Source: Aquarana catesbeiana (taxonomy: Eukaryota > Chordata > Amphibia > Anura > Ranidae). Taken from it: DNA of 64,000 nucleotides. Every line of letters starts with the position of its first letter. Within the stretch, counting starts at the first letter, position 1. The position numbers were made by a program, and so were the translations under genes. The notes beneath the pieces were generated by a model. That model saw nothing but the letters and a program-made list of their open reading frames with translations. It searched no databases and was not told the DNA's origin. The DNA is taken from assembly GCF_042186555.1 (NCBI RefSeq), contig NC_133333.1, positions 225,939,569-226,003,568 on the forward strand, read 5' to 3'. Shown here piece by piece: positions 20,642-32,852 of the stretch.

Positions 20642-22169
20642 TACAGTGAGGGGAAAAAAGTATTTGATCCCCTGCTGATTTTGTACATTCGCCCACTGAC
20701 AAAGAAATGATCCGTCTACAATTTTAAAGGTATGTTTATTTTAAAAGTGAGAGACAGAATAACAACAAAAATATCGAGAAAAACGCATTTAAAAAAAGTT
20801 ATAAATTGATTTGCATTTTAATGAGTGAAATAAGTATTTGACCCCTTTGCAAAACATGACTTAGTACTTCGTGGCAAAACTCTTGTTGGCAATCACAGGT
20901 CAGATATTTCTTGTAGTTGGCCACCCGGTTTGCACACATCTCAGGAGGGATTTTGTCCCACTCCTCTTTGCAGATCCTCTCCAAGTCATTTTGAGACTGA
21001 CGTTTGGTAACTGGAAACTTCATTTCTATGGGATTAAGGTCTGGTGGCTGGCTAGGCCACTCCAGGACCTTAATGTGCTTCTTCTTTAGCCACTTCTTTA
21101 GCCACTTCTTTATTGCCTTGGCTGTGTGTTTAGGGTCATTGTCATGCTGGAATGCCCATCTATGACCCATTTTCAATGCCCTGGCTGAGGGAAGGAGGTT
21201 CTCACCCAAGATTTGACATTACATGGCCCTGTCCATCGTCCCTTTGATGCAGTGAAGTTGTCCTGTCCCCTTAGCAGAAGAACACCCCCAAAGCATAATA
21301 TTTCCACCTCCATGTTTGACGGTGGGGATGGTGTTCTTGGGGTCATAGGCAGCATTCCTTCTCCTCCTCCATACACGGCGAGTTGAGTTGATGCCAAAGA
21401 GCTTGATTTTGGTCTCATCTGAACACAACACTTTCACCCAGTTCTCCTCTGAATCATTCAGATGTTTATTAGCAAGCTTCAGACAAACCTGTACATGTGT
21501 TTTCTTAAGCAGGGGGACCTTGCGGGCGCTGCAGGATTTTATTTGTTCACGGAGTAGTGTGTTACCAATTGTTTTCTTGGTGACTATGGTCCCAGCAGCC
21601 TTGAGATCATTAACAAGATTCTCCTGTGTAGTTCTGGGCTGATTCCTCAACGTTCTCATAATCATTGAACCTCCACGAGGTGAGATCTTGTATGGAGCCC
21701 CAGACTGATGGAGATTGACAGTTATTTTGTGTTTATTGCATTTGTGAATAATCGCACCAACTGTTGTCACCCTCTCATTAGGTTCCTTGGCGATGGTCTT
21801 GTAGCCCATTCCAGCCTTGTGTAGGTCAACAATCTTGTCCTGACATCCTTAAACAGCTCTTTGGTCTTGGTCATTATGGAGAGATTGGAATTTGATTGAT
21901 TGCTTCTGTGGACAGGTGTCTTTTATACAGGTAACAAGCTGAGAATAGGAGCACTCCCTTTAAGAGAGTGCTCCTAATCTCAGCTCGTTATCTGTATAGG
22001 AGACACCTGGGAGCCAGAAATCTTGCTGATTTAAGGGGGTCAAATACTTATTTCACTCATTAAAATGCAAATCAATTTATAACTTTTTTGAAATGCATTT
22101 TTCTGGATATTTTTGTTGTTATTATGTCTCTAACTGTTAAAATAAACCTACCATTAAGTTATAGACTGA
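20642..22169 (-). mobile_element. Tc1-like element, copy B, truncated
   Basis: The left end starts CAGTGAGGGGAAAAAAGTAT and includes an approximately 100 bp inverted repeat. On the right the mirrored repeat (near 22030-22169) stops short, missing the outer 45 bp or so, and abruptly meets other DNA. It would have been about 1.6 kb when complete. Confidence 0.85.
20799..21874 (-). pseudogene. Tc1 transposase with frameshifts, copy B
   Basis: The start is at 21874 (MTKTKELF), but one frameshift near 21810-21830 is needed to join GYKTIAKEPNERVTTVGAI. The frame 21809-21219 covers the paired helix-turn-helix DNA-binding region, WVKVLCSDETKIKLFG (first catalytic D) and VKHGGGNIMLWG. A second break near 21215 leads into FQHDNDPKHTAKAIKKW (second D) and EWPSQPPDLNPIE (final E). 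All three acidic residues are still encoded, but no single frame joins them. Related to copy A. Confidence 0.9.
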
Positions 22170-22324
22170 TAATTTCTTAGGGAGAGCAGATCAGTTGTGT
22201 GTCCTGTGTCATCCCGCGCGAGAGAGGACAGACGAGGGGGAAATAAAATGTCAATGCCAATGTCTCTGTGCTGCTGTTACATGAGAGACAAGCTCTCCGG
22301 TCAGAGCCGTGCTGTCCTGAGAAG

Positions 22325-24128
22325 ACAGAGGACTCTGATGGGCACTGATAGGGGACACTGATGGGCACTGATAGAGGACACTGATGGGCACTGATAGGGG
22401 ACACTGATAGAAGGCACTGATAGGGGACACTGATAGGGGGCACTGATAGAGGACACTGATGGTCACTGATAGGGGACACTGATAGAAGGCACTGATAGGG
22501 GACACTTATAGAAGGCACTGATAGGGGACATTGATAGAAGGCACTGATAGGGGGCACTGATACGGGACACTGATAGGGGGCACTGATAGGGGACACTGAT
22601 AGAGAACACTGATGGGCACTGATAGAAGGCACTGATAGGGGACACTGATAGAAGGCACTGATAGGGGATACTAATAGGGGGCACTGATAGGGGACGCTGA
22701 GAGTAGGCACCGATGGGAGGCACTGATAGGATTTACTGATGAGCACTGAAGGGAGGCACTGATAGGGAGCACTGAGAAGGCACCAGGGGGCACTGATAGG
22801 GGACACTGATAGGAGGCACTGAGAAGGCACTAGGGGGCACTGATAGGGGGCAATGGTGGGAGGCACTGTTGGACACTGATAGGAGGCACTGATAGGATTT
22901 ACTGATGAGCACTGAAAGGAGGCACTAATAGGGGGCAGTGAAAAGGCACTAGGGGACACTGATAGGGGACACTGATAGGGGACACTGAGAAGGCACTAGG
23001 GGGCACTGATAGAGGGAACTGATAGGGGACACTGATAGGAGGCACTGAGAAGGCACTAGGGGGTACTGATAGGGGACACTGATAGGTGGCATTGAGAAGG
23101 AACTAGGGAGCACTGATAGGGGGCACTGATGGGAGGCACTGTTGGGCACTGATAGAAGGCACCGATGGGAGGCACTGATAGTATTTACTGATGAGCACTG
23201 AAGGGAGGCACTGATAGGGGGCAGTGGGAAGGCACTAGGGGGCACTGATAGGGGGCACTGATAGGGGACACTGATAGGGGGCACTGAGAAGGCACTAGGG
23301 GGCACTGATAGGGGGCACTGATAGGGGCACTGATAGGGGCACTGAGAAGGCACTAGGGGGCACTGATAGGGGGCACTGATAGGAGGCACTGATGAGCACT
23401 GAAGGGAGGCACTGATAGGGGGCACTGAGAAGGCACTAGGGGGCACTGATAGGGGACACTGATAGGGGGCACTGATAGGGGGCACTGATAGGAGGCACTG
23501 ATAGGTGACACTGATAGGGGGCACTGAGAAGGCACCAGGGGGCACTGATAGGGGACACTGATAGGAGGCACTGAGAAGGCACTAGGGGGCACTGATAGGG
23601 GACACTGATAGGGGGCACTGATAGGAGGCACTGATAGGTAACACTGATAGGGGGCACTGAGAAGGCACTGATGGGGGCACCGATGGGAGGCACTGGTGGG
23701 CACTGATAGGAGGCACTGATAGGATTTACTGATGAGCACTGATAGGGGGCACTGATAGGAAGCATTGATGGGCACTTACAGGTGGCACTGATGGGCATTG
23801 ATGAGCACTGATAGGCAGAACTCATAGGCTGCACTGATGGGCACTGAGGAACACTGATAGGCAGAACTCAGGCAGTATTGATGGGCAGCATTGAAGAGTA
23901 CTGATAGGTGGCACGAATGGACGCTGTTAGGCAGCATTAATGAGCACTGATAGGTGGTGCTGATAGGCAGATTTGATGGGCACTAATAGGCGGCATTAAT
24001 GAGCACTGATAGGTAACACTTGTAGGCGGCATTGATGGGCACTAATAGGCGGCATTGATGGGCACTGATAGGCAGCATTGATGAGCACTGATAGGCAGCA
24101 TTGATGGGCACTGATAGAGGCACTGATG
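22325..24128. repeat. 1.8 kb array of about 12 bp units
   Basis: Units such as GGGCACTGATAG and GGACACTGATAG, roughly 150 in all. Higher-order blocks recur with AAGGCACTAGG and TTTACTGATGAGCAC. It is the reverse complement of the CAGTGCC arrays at 3085 and 33178. Frames of 198-260 codons inside are repeat artefacts. Confidence 0.95.
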
Positions 24129-24300
24129 ATTGGGGCACTGATTATCAGTGTAAATAATTTACTGACATGCTTGACAGTTAACGGCAGTCCTTTCCTAACA
24201 CAGACACAGCATGGGAGGAAAGGGCTGCGGATAACCGGCAAGCCTGTTTACATGTGATCAGCTGACATCACATTGTAAAGGGCCCCTGTGATTGCACTGG
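24129..24300 (-). mobile_element. TTAA-family repeat end beyond the array
   Basis: CGGATAACCGGCA, CATGTGATCAGCTGACATCA and the AGGAAAGG block match, reversed, the segment that precedes the arrays at 2905-3060 and 32960-33120. So the 1.8 kb array grew within a member of that family. Confidence 0.5.
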
Positions 24301-25617
24301 ATGCACGTCCCAGGGGGCAGGCGAGAAGCACAGTTTTGGGAGGATAACCATGGACACCCTCCCAAAATTGGAAGCCCGGGGCTTGGATGGAAGAGGGGGC
24401 CCATCATGGTTTCTTGCAACGGGACCCTGAAGGTTCTAGTTACGCCTCTGCCCAGCAAGAATAGACCCCCGCCAACAACACTACACACCCCAGCAACAAT
24501 AGATACCCCAGCAGCAACAGACCCTCCAGAACACCCCAGTGACCCTTGCCAGTACATACATTCAGTGCTGGAGGTGCCAGGACTGCGTAACCTGCATTCA
24601 CACTGAAAAAAGTCCTGGCTTTCATCAAAATAACAACTGGTCATCTCGCCATGCCAACACCCAGTCTTCCAAGTGTGCTTCCATGTTATCACCCTGTCAC
24701 ACAGGCTTTAAATGGATAACTGCAAGCTGATCTTTTAACACACATTACACAGACATGGTCAATTGTTGTCACCACTAGGAAACCCTTGTCTTAGAAATGC
24801 CATGCAGCCATCACTGGAGTGCATATAGACAGGAAGAGGCTTCAAAGAGGCTGCAGGAGATCAGCAGCACTGGTATGCAACAAAAGCTAAAAAAAAAGTG
24901 GAAATCAGTACAGTATTTTTTACAGTACTGTAGCAAACAAAATGTCATTCACTTACTATTTACATCTACTACTTTAATGCCTTCAGGGCAGAAGAACAGG
25001 ACTATATGACTAGGGATATATATAGGTACCTATAAGTTGTTCCTATTTGAAAACATCCATGTCCTGGTGAACGTAGTGGTTTATACAATATAATCACCAC
25101 AGGTCATCCTTATATTTTTATTTTATTTTTTAGGGATGCTTTCACATGGGTGGCCTGGGGGGGGTAAAAACAGACAGCTCAGCCATGGTTTTACCACCTC
25201 TCAGCATTGCCCACCTAAACATTGGTATCACTATGGGGGCGCGAACTGCAAACCAGATCGCTTAAGTCTGGTATCAATTTTAAGAGCAATCCTCGCACGG
25301 TGGTTGTAGGGGTCTGTGGTTGGAATGGTTATTATCTGGAAAGCCTGAAAAGGGTACATAGTACACCTACTCATTCAAAAAAGAAAAGTTAAAATAAAGA
25401 CACATTAGATCTTAGATCTCATAATGTGGATATACTGCTAGGAGGCTGTAGGCACATTTACTGTACATATCAGGAAGTATAATGCTATTTTTTAGGGGAA
25501 AGACAAAAGGTACTGCTTATGCTCAACAAACTTTAAATGTTATGACAAGGTAAATCTTCATACAAATAGCTCTTCCTTCATAAAGAAAATGTTAATAAGT
25601 ACTCTTTATTGTTTTTA
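24301..25617. other. unassigned DNA
   Basis: Contains a short AGCAACAATAGA repeat patch (24460-24530). Nothing else recognised. Confidence 0.45.
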
Positions 25618-25621
25618 TATA

Positions 25622-27264
25622 CAGTATCTCACAAAAGTGAGTACACCCCTCACATTTTTGTAAATATTTTATTACATCTTTTCATGTGACAACACTGAAG
25701 AAATGACACTTTGCTACAATGTAAAGTAGTGAGTGTACAGCTTGTATAACAGTGTAAATTTGCTGTCCCCTCAAAATAACTCAACACACAGCCATTAATG
25801 TCTAAACCGCTGGCAACAAAAGTGAGTACACCCCGAAGTGAAAATGTCCAAATCAGGCCCAAAGTGTCAATATTTTGTGTAGCCAACATTATTTCCAAGC
25901 ACTGCCTTAACCCTCTTGGGCATGGAGTTCACCAGAGCTTCACAGGTTGCCACTGGAGTCCTCTTCCACTCCTCCATGATGACATCACAGAGCTGGTGGA
26001 TGTTGGAGACCTTGTGCTCCTCCACCTTCCGTTTGAGGATGTCCTACAAATGCTCAATGGGGTTTAGGTCTGGAGACATGCTTGGCCAGTCCATCACCTT
26101 TACCCTCAGCTTCTTCAGCAAGGCAGTGGTCGTCTTGGAGGTGTGTTTGGGGTCGTTATCATGTTGGAATACTGCCCTGCGGTTCAGTCTCCGAAGGGAG
26201 GGGATCAGGCTCTGCTTCAGTATGTCACAGTACATGTTGGCATTCATGGTTCCCTCAATGAACTGTAGCTCCCCAGTGTCGGCAGCACTCATGCAGCCCC
26301 AGACCATGACACTCCCACCACCATGCTTGACTGTAGGCAAGACACACTTGTCTTTGTACTCCTCACCTGGATGTCGCCACACATGCTTGACACCATCTGA
26401 ACCAATTAAGTTTATCTTGGTCTCATCAGACCACAGGACATGGTTCCAGTAATCCATGTCCTTAGTCGGCTTGTCTTCAGCAAACTGTTTTCTTTTGCAT
26501 CATCTTTAGAAGAGGCTTCCTTCTGGGATGACAGCCATGCAGACCAATTTGATGCAGTGTGCAGCGTATGGTCTGAGCACTGACAGGCTGACCCTCCAGC
26601 CCTTCAACCTCTGCAGCAATGCTGGCAGCACTCATATGTCTATTTACCAAAGACAACCTCTGGATATGACGCTGAGCATGTGCACTCAACTTCTTTGGTC
26701 GACCATGGCGAGGCCTGTTCTGAGTGGAACCTGTCCTGTTAAACCGCTGTATGGTCTTGGCCACCGTGCTGCAGCTCAGTTTCAGGGTCTTGGCAATCTT
26801 CTTATACCCTAGGCCATCTTTATGTAGAGCAACAATTCTTTTTTTCAGATACTCAGAGAGTTCTTTGCCATGAGGTGCCATGTTGAACTACCAGTGACCA
26901 GTATGAAAGATTGTGAGCGATAACATCAAATTTAACACACCTGCTCCCCATTCACACCTGAGACCTTGTTACACTAAGGAGTCACATGACACAGAGGAGA
27001 GAAAATGGCTAATTGGGCACAATTTGGACATTTTCCCTTAGGGGTGTACTTACTTTTGTTGCCAGCGGTTTAGACATTAATGGCTGTGTGTTGAGTTATT
27101 TTGAGGGGACAGCAAATTGACACTGTTATACAAGCTGTACACTCACTACTTTACATTGTATCAAAGTGTAATTTCATCAGTGTCGTCACATGAAAAGATA
27201 TAATAAAATATTTACAAAAATGTGAAAGGTGTACTCACTTTTTTTAGATACTGAGATACTGTGT
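25622..27264 (-). mobile_element. Tc1-like element, second family, near full length
   Basis: Long inverted ends: ACAGTATCTCACAAAAGTGAG on the left and the mirrored form near 27225-27262. Inner repeats around GTGAGTACACCCC and GTACTTACTTTTGTTGCC show the IR/DR arrangement of Tc1 elements with about 200 bp ends. It is about 1.64 kb, the normal length. Confidence 0.9.
25900..26881 (-). pseudogene. Tc1 transposase, second family, two lesions
   Basis: ATG at 26881 begins MAPHGKELSEYLKKRIVALH. Residues up to about 120 hold the paired helix-turn-helix (GYKKIAKTLKLSCSTVAKTI) and a GRPKK hook. A frameshift near 26460-26480 separates this from WNHVLWSDETKINLIGSDGV. The second frame keeps QHDNDPKHTSK and SPDLNPIEHL, and then a TAG at the position of the usual W ends it near 26044. 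Downstream C-terminal sequence is still present to about 25900. So it is a recent but inactive copy. Confidence 0.9.
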
Positions 27265-27397
27265 ATTCTAAGAACATTAACCAAAGCACTGGCAAAACAC
27301 AATGCTAACTACCAACACAGTTATAATGATAAATGATCCAGTTGTATAGATGTTTAGCCAGTTACCCCTCCTACTATGTAAAATATGTGATTTCTCA

Positions 27398-28419
27398 CGT
27401 AGCACCCTCTAGTAGTGCTAGAATGTAGCTGTTAGTGTAGGAAAATGTAAGTTTAGCTCAGGGCTAAGCCTGAGCTGTGAATTTGGGTCAGGGTTTTGTG
27501 ACTCAGGGCTGGGTGACTCATCCTAGCAGCTTCTCTGGTACCTCCCTCTGTTTTCTGAGACATTGGAGAATGTTCCAGACATAGTGGGTGGGGGTTAGGA
27601 GGAGGTGCTTGGAATATTTATGAGGGCCTCAGCCAGTCCTCAGTAAAGGGCTGGCAGGCCACATCATAAATAGGCATGAGTCATGCCAGCAGGGGCAGTT
27701 GGGTGGAAAATGGAGATGGAGTGCTGCGGAGGCTGTCGGTAGCCCTTGAGGGTGCCTCAGAGGGTGACCTCGGGCCGGGGCTCAGGTGTTGGAAAGATCC
27801 TACCAAAACACATGGAGGAAGCCCTTCCTGGAGGCACGGGAGCAAGGAGAGATGACAGCAGGAGCAGGTCAACACGTCTGAGAGATCTCCTGAGAGTCAG
27901 CTGGGTGGGCTGGTAAGTGTCAGTCTAGAGGACTGTGTGGAGTCTTAGCCTGGAGGGCTAGTGAAACAGGCAGCTGCAGCCAGGTGGGTTGGCAGTGCCT
28001 AAATAGGTGGTGCTGGGATCAGTAGCCACAAGAGTGATGCAAGCTGGACACTGAAATTCTGCTACACAACTAAGGGGCCTCGGGTTCCTGCCTGTAATGG
28101 GCCATTGCTTCAATATGACTAAGTGATGGTCAGATATTCACAGTGTCCTAGCTGGGTTCTACAAGCAAGTGTGTGCCGGAGGAAGAAGAGAAGCTGTATA
28201 TAGTGACCGTATATAGGAAGTTGTCCCTGAAGTTGTTGAAGTCAAGGGGCATCCCATAATCTCCCATCCCTATCCAAGGTATTACCCTCAATAAATAACA
28301 AAAAAAACAAAGTCACGGACTGTTCTCTGCCTCAAGTGTGCCTGTGAAGATTCGGTGTGCCTGGCTGTGCAGGGTGGGAGATCCCAGGCTACCTACTGCT
28401 CTTTAGGGGGTGTGCTACA
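27398..28419 (+). mobile_element. solo LTR, 1.02 kb
   Basis: Starts (C)GTAGCACCCTC and ends GGTGTGCTACA, which pair as short inverted ends of the TG...CA kind with one changed base. CTCA occurs at 27394-27397 and 28420-28423 as a 4 bp duplication. AATAAA near 28290-28296 fits an LTR poly(A) signal. No internal region adjoins. Confidence 0.65.
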
Positions 28420-28423
28420 CTCA

Positions 28424-30730
28424 TTTTAAGGATAATTGGGGCCACAGACAAAGGTAAGTATTAATAGTTGTTAGATATTGTATTTTATAGATATTTGTTA
28501 GGAGTGGAGGAGGCCATCTGGATTTTTCTTACCTGGCTGTAGTTGGATTATTCTCTCCTTTGACCATGTAGGGCAAATTAAAAGTTTACTTAGCTTATCC
28601 CTTCCTTTCGGAATGTGCTCACCTTTCCTCACTCACTTATCACCCAGTTCGACTACCAGGACCAGGGAGAGAAAGCCCTGTGAAAGGTCCATACCAACTT
28701 GTAGAAGCTAACACAAAAGTGTAAACTTTTTCTCTGTCTCCATATCACAGTGCTTGGCCAATTGCAAAAAGCACCAACTATATCCAGAAGTTTTGAGTCT
28801 TTCCTTCTTCGCAATTGAACCAGTGTGGCAGCCAAGGAAAGGTAGGTGAATACTGCTGGGGAGGTGGGGTTAGGTGACCTTTTTGACTTTGCTGTGCATG
28901 ATCAAATCTATTTAATGGATGGGTTCAGGATAGATATCTTTTCTGCCTTTTGCGAAAAAGTTCCCATTTAGAAGCAGACCTCTTGCCTCTCCTTAAGAGC
29001 TATAAACGGCTAACGAGTTTTTCAGCTCACTAGTATGTACACAAAACTGAAAATTCTTCTTCAGTAGATGAACGCTTAAATTGAGACATATATTTTTTTC
29101 CCGAAACAACCATCATCTACTGTCCTGCTAGCAGTGTCAGAGCAGCTTGGTAAATATGCTCCTCTCACAAAGGTCACAGAGTCATGTTGGCTTAGATGAC
29201 AAGTGTTCTGTCTCTTCCACTGTTGACTTTTCAAGAATTACGATGTCTGGACGACAAGTAGAGAAACCCGCCTCTGGTGGATCTGAATACGTTTCAAACA
29301 AATCATATAAAAACTCTTTCTTTTTGGCTCTAGCGCATTGATTGACTCGTGGGGTACCAAATGTGGCTTTGTGAAATGGATCCTCATTGGCTATTCAAGA
29401 CGTGGCTTGCCAACATAGATGTAATGTAGTAAGGCTGTAAATATAGTCATAGAAACTGTGACATAATTTAATAAGGAGGTTTAAGTCTTTACCAACATTT
29501 CAGTCCTACAATGGTCTATTTACTGGGGGCATTCCCAACAATAATAGGATGCGGATATTATTAGATGCTGTGTTGATTACCATGGAGATGCCATTGTAAA
29601 GCCTCAATGTTTGCACTGCTATAATAAACCGCATATTAACTGATGTAAGCGTTTCCCAGACTCCCTGTGTTATCAGCCTTCAGAGAGTGGAAAATCTCAG
29701 TCAATTAAAACCTTCTTGTTTCCATACGAAATTCTCTCAGTTCCTGAAAGAGAGTAACTTGAGTTTTCCCAGTTGCTTGGAAGCTTGGGAGCCTATGAAG
29801 AAGTTCCATCTTTCAAAATTCCTTTTACTTTGGTGTAAAAATAGGAACCTGTTCTTTTCTCTTTTTTTTTTTTTTTTTAGTTTTTTTTTTAGTTTTTAAG
29901 CAGAGAGCCTGCATGCACTGCATACAACCAATGACTGTTGAAGGTTGACTGGGAACACAATGTAAAGTCCACATACTTGAAAAAGGCAAAGGCTTCATTC
30001 TTCAATTGTTGCAAGAGACTGAGGTTTAGTGGAGGAAATTAATTTTGCTTAATACCCTGAAGCTTTGACGAGGGTTAGTTGTGAGCAAATTGAAGCGTGG
30101 TGGGGCAGGCAGTGAACACACAGAGTCCATGTCAGGCAACAAACTTATATTGTAGATAAGGTTCAAACACAACTTATTTAGGCCCTGCAGGTAGGCACAC
30201 CCATCTGGAGCCACTTTTAAACAGGGACAGCGGTTTGAAGACTTGACCACAGTCAACATGTAGGTCACAATACACTGGTTTCTGACCCCATTTCTAAAGC
30301 AATCTCCCATAAAGGTAATGGACAGGCAGAGGGATGTTTAGAGTCTGATCTAAAACTAAGATGCATCTTACCTGAATAAAATACTACAAAACAGATCACA
30401 GAGAAGCTGGCACAGAGAAGACTGTGGTAGGCAAGGCTATCAGTAGCCTCAGCAGATATTTCATATAGGTATAGGTAATTTTATAGCTCTAATATCAAAT
30501 AATGAGTGCTACTCCCGTAGGAGCCGCAGGAATATTGCCTAGATTTTCCACATATGTTTTGCCCCACAGCCAGGCACACAGACTCAGTCACACATTTCTT
30601 CAATGACCAGTCTAGGGGTGTTTTTTTTTTTTTGAGAACTTGGCTAGTCATGAGGGAATTGAGTGAGATATTCCAAAAACAAGAACTATGTACAAAATGA
30701 GGACTAAGTATTCTTTCTGGAAAAAGCTGT
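28424..30730. other. unassigned DNA
   Basis: No gene found. A T-rich tract lies at 29859-29897. Scattered frames under 100 codons have no motif. The part after about 30030 could belong to the LTR retroelement that starts at 31585, but I recognise no gag or pol. Confidence 0.4.
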
Positions 30731-31585
30731 AGCAAAGTCCGTGATTACAACAAACAGTGAACTTAGCTTTGAGGTAGTGGTAGTAGTTAAACACACACTC
30801 CTTTTTTAGAGCCACAAGAGCAGAGTCCATCTATAGAAAGTTGGGTGGACTAAGCTCTTCAGGACACCAGCTGGTGTCCCCTTTACACAGACCCACAGCT
30901 GACTCTCTCTAGCACCCGAGGGGTGGCAACAGCCCAAAAGTCTCTAAGATCTATCTGAACTGTTTGCTATCAGACAAGGCCCAAGGACAGCTGGTTGACT
31001 CCTTCCAACTTCCAAGCGATGTCTATCTCCAGAGATACCAGATCAGATCTTCAGCAGACAGCCCCTCAGCCAGCTCTGTAGGGTCTCAGCATCCAGGCCC
31101 TCAGGTAGCCCAACTGGGGCCTCACAGGCAGCAAGCACATGTCAGCGTGGCCCTGGAGGGCGATAGCCCTCCAAGCCGGACTGATTCTCCCCAGGAAAAG
31201 ACTCCAAGCCCAGTGTGCTCACATAGGTTATACAGTCTCCCAACATGCCTTTAGGGCCCAGCTCTCTGGGATTGGCTAGGGCTGCATCAAACTTTATGCT
31301 GCCAACTGCATAACTCCACATCTATGACCAGAAACTTCTCAAGCTCTCTGGAAGCAGAAGCAGCTTTCAGACTGGAAGCAGCTGAGAACACTGAACAGAC
31401 CTAGCTAGTTAAATGCAGCTGCACTGAATATAGTGAGCAACTAAATTATACTAACACAAAGATTGCAGCCACACTGAATACAGTGTGGCAAGCTAAATTT
31501 ACCTATCAAACCACAGCTCCATAAAACACAGTGAGCCAACACTAAATCTATCTTTCTAATTCTAGCACCTATCTTTGAGGGTGCT
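30731..31585 (-). mobile_element. LTR-like segment related to 27398 LTR
   Basis: On the minus strand from 31585 the sequence begins TGTAGCACCCTC and then GGTGCTAGAAT, like the first 30 bases of the LTR at 27398. A possible 3' end is TTTGCTACA at 30731-30739. No target duplication matches that end, so the boundary is uncertain. Confidence 0.4.
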
Positions 31586-32439
31586 ACATATCTATCTAGG
31601 TTGAGGAGCAAACATACCTGGATTCTGTTTAAGGCTTGTTCGGCGAACATGAATTTGAGTCAAATCCAAACTCCTTTGAAGCCAATGAGGGCCGAATGTA
31701 AAAAATCTCATCATGAATTACATGGGGGGGGGGGCTGAGCACTGCCCTGCGGAACAATGGTGTAACAATTTTAATAATGCTTAAGCTGAAACATCAGAAA
31801 TGTAAATACCTTTTTAAAAAAACATGCCTGGGGATTACCCTTAGCCTACCTGTGAAGTGGCGCAAATAAAAAAAAAAAAGCACAAATTGCTAGAAAATGA
31901 CAGCTTCAGCCACTTCACTTCTGTCTGCCAACAATCAGCCAGGGATACCCTTGTTCCTTTCATCTACATCAGAACATTATCCTAATATAAGGGTCTAGTA
32001 TAGATAATAATAGTGGACCACACTAAAAAAAAGAAAAAAAACTATGTGTTATTCCCCTCATACATTATTTTACAAAAAAAGAGTGGGAACCCCATGTTGG
32101 CGTTCTACAAGGGCTCATTTTTACAAAAACATGAGAGCAAGGGCAATATTAAACTTTAGCCAGAGCTGCACAGTTTGTTTTTATCTAAAGATACCCCTTA
32201 TCTGAATACAGTAGGTAGCTTTTTGGGAAAGGTGAACTAACCCTTTAAATATCCTGGGTGCTTTGTTTACAGCGCTGGGAATTATGATAATCTGGTGTTC
32301 AGATGAACACCCAAACAAGCAAACTTCTGTACGAACTTGTGTTCAGACCAAGCTGGGAACTCATCCCTTCTATCCAAGGCCAGGACAAGGGGTGGGCAGG
32401 AGAGGAAGCTGCCTTGGGCACTGTGGTATCATGTGAAGT
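31586..32439. other. unassigned DNA
   Basis: A G-run at 31723-31734 and A-rich spots. No gene or element end recognised. Confidence 0.4.
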
Positions 32440-32815
32440 GGGGGAGTGCCACAAGGAGATTGGGGGGGAAGGGGATTTGTGTTAGAAGGGGGAATTTATC
32501 AGGTGCTAGGAGTGATGATTTAGGGAAACTTGTGTTGGGAGGGGGATGGGGGAAGAAGATTTGTGTTAGGTGGGGGGATTTGGAGACAATTTGTGTTGGG
32601 AGGTGGGGATTTGAAGTGGGGGGGAGGAGAAGACGTGTACTAGGAGGGGAAATTTTAGGGGTAGAAGATTTGTGCTAGGAGGTCTGGATTTTTTTTTGGG
32701 GGGGGGAGATTTGAGCTGGGGAGGGCAAAGATTTGTGCTGAAATGGGGGATTTCAGCAAGGGGGCGGATTTGTACTGGGAGGAGGGTGAATTTATGCTTA
32801 GGGGGTAAGCATGGA
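32440..32815. repeat. G-rich degenerate repeat, GGATTTGTGTTGGGAGG type
   Basis: Units of about 20-30 bp combining GATTTGTG with runs of G. One strand is strongly purine-rich with many GGGG runs, so G-quadruplex formation is possible. Confidence 0.8.
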
Positions 32816-32852
32816 GATTAGTGCTCAGTATTTTCAATATGCAGCGCTTTAA

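Noticed and set aside
22177..23834. Frames of 132-260 codons rich in Ser, Pro, Cys and Gln
   Set aside because: Products of the 12 bp array, present in overlapping frames on the minus strand.
22325..24128. Possible CRISPR-like array
   Set aside because: Units are contiguous without unique spacers, and the context is a vertebrate genome.
30026..30310. 94-codon minus-strand frame as retroelement gag or pol
   Set aside because: No zinc knuckle, protease or reverse transcriptase motif could be found.
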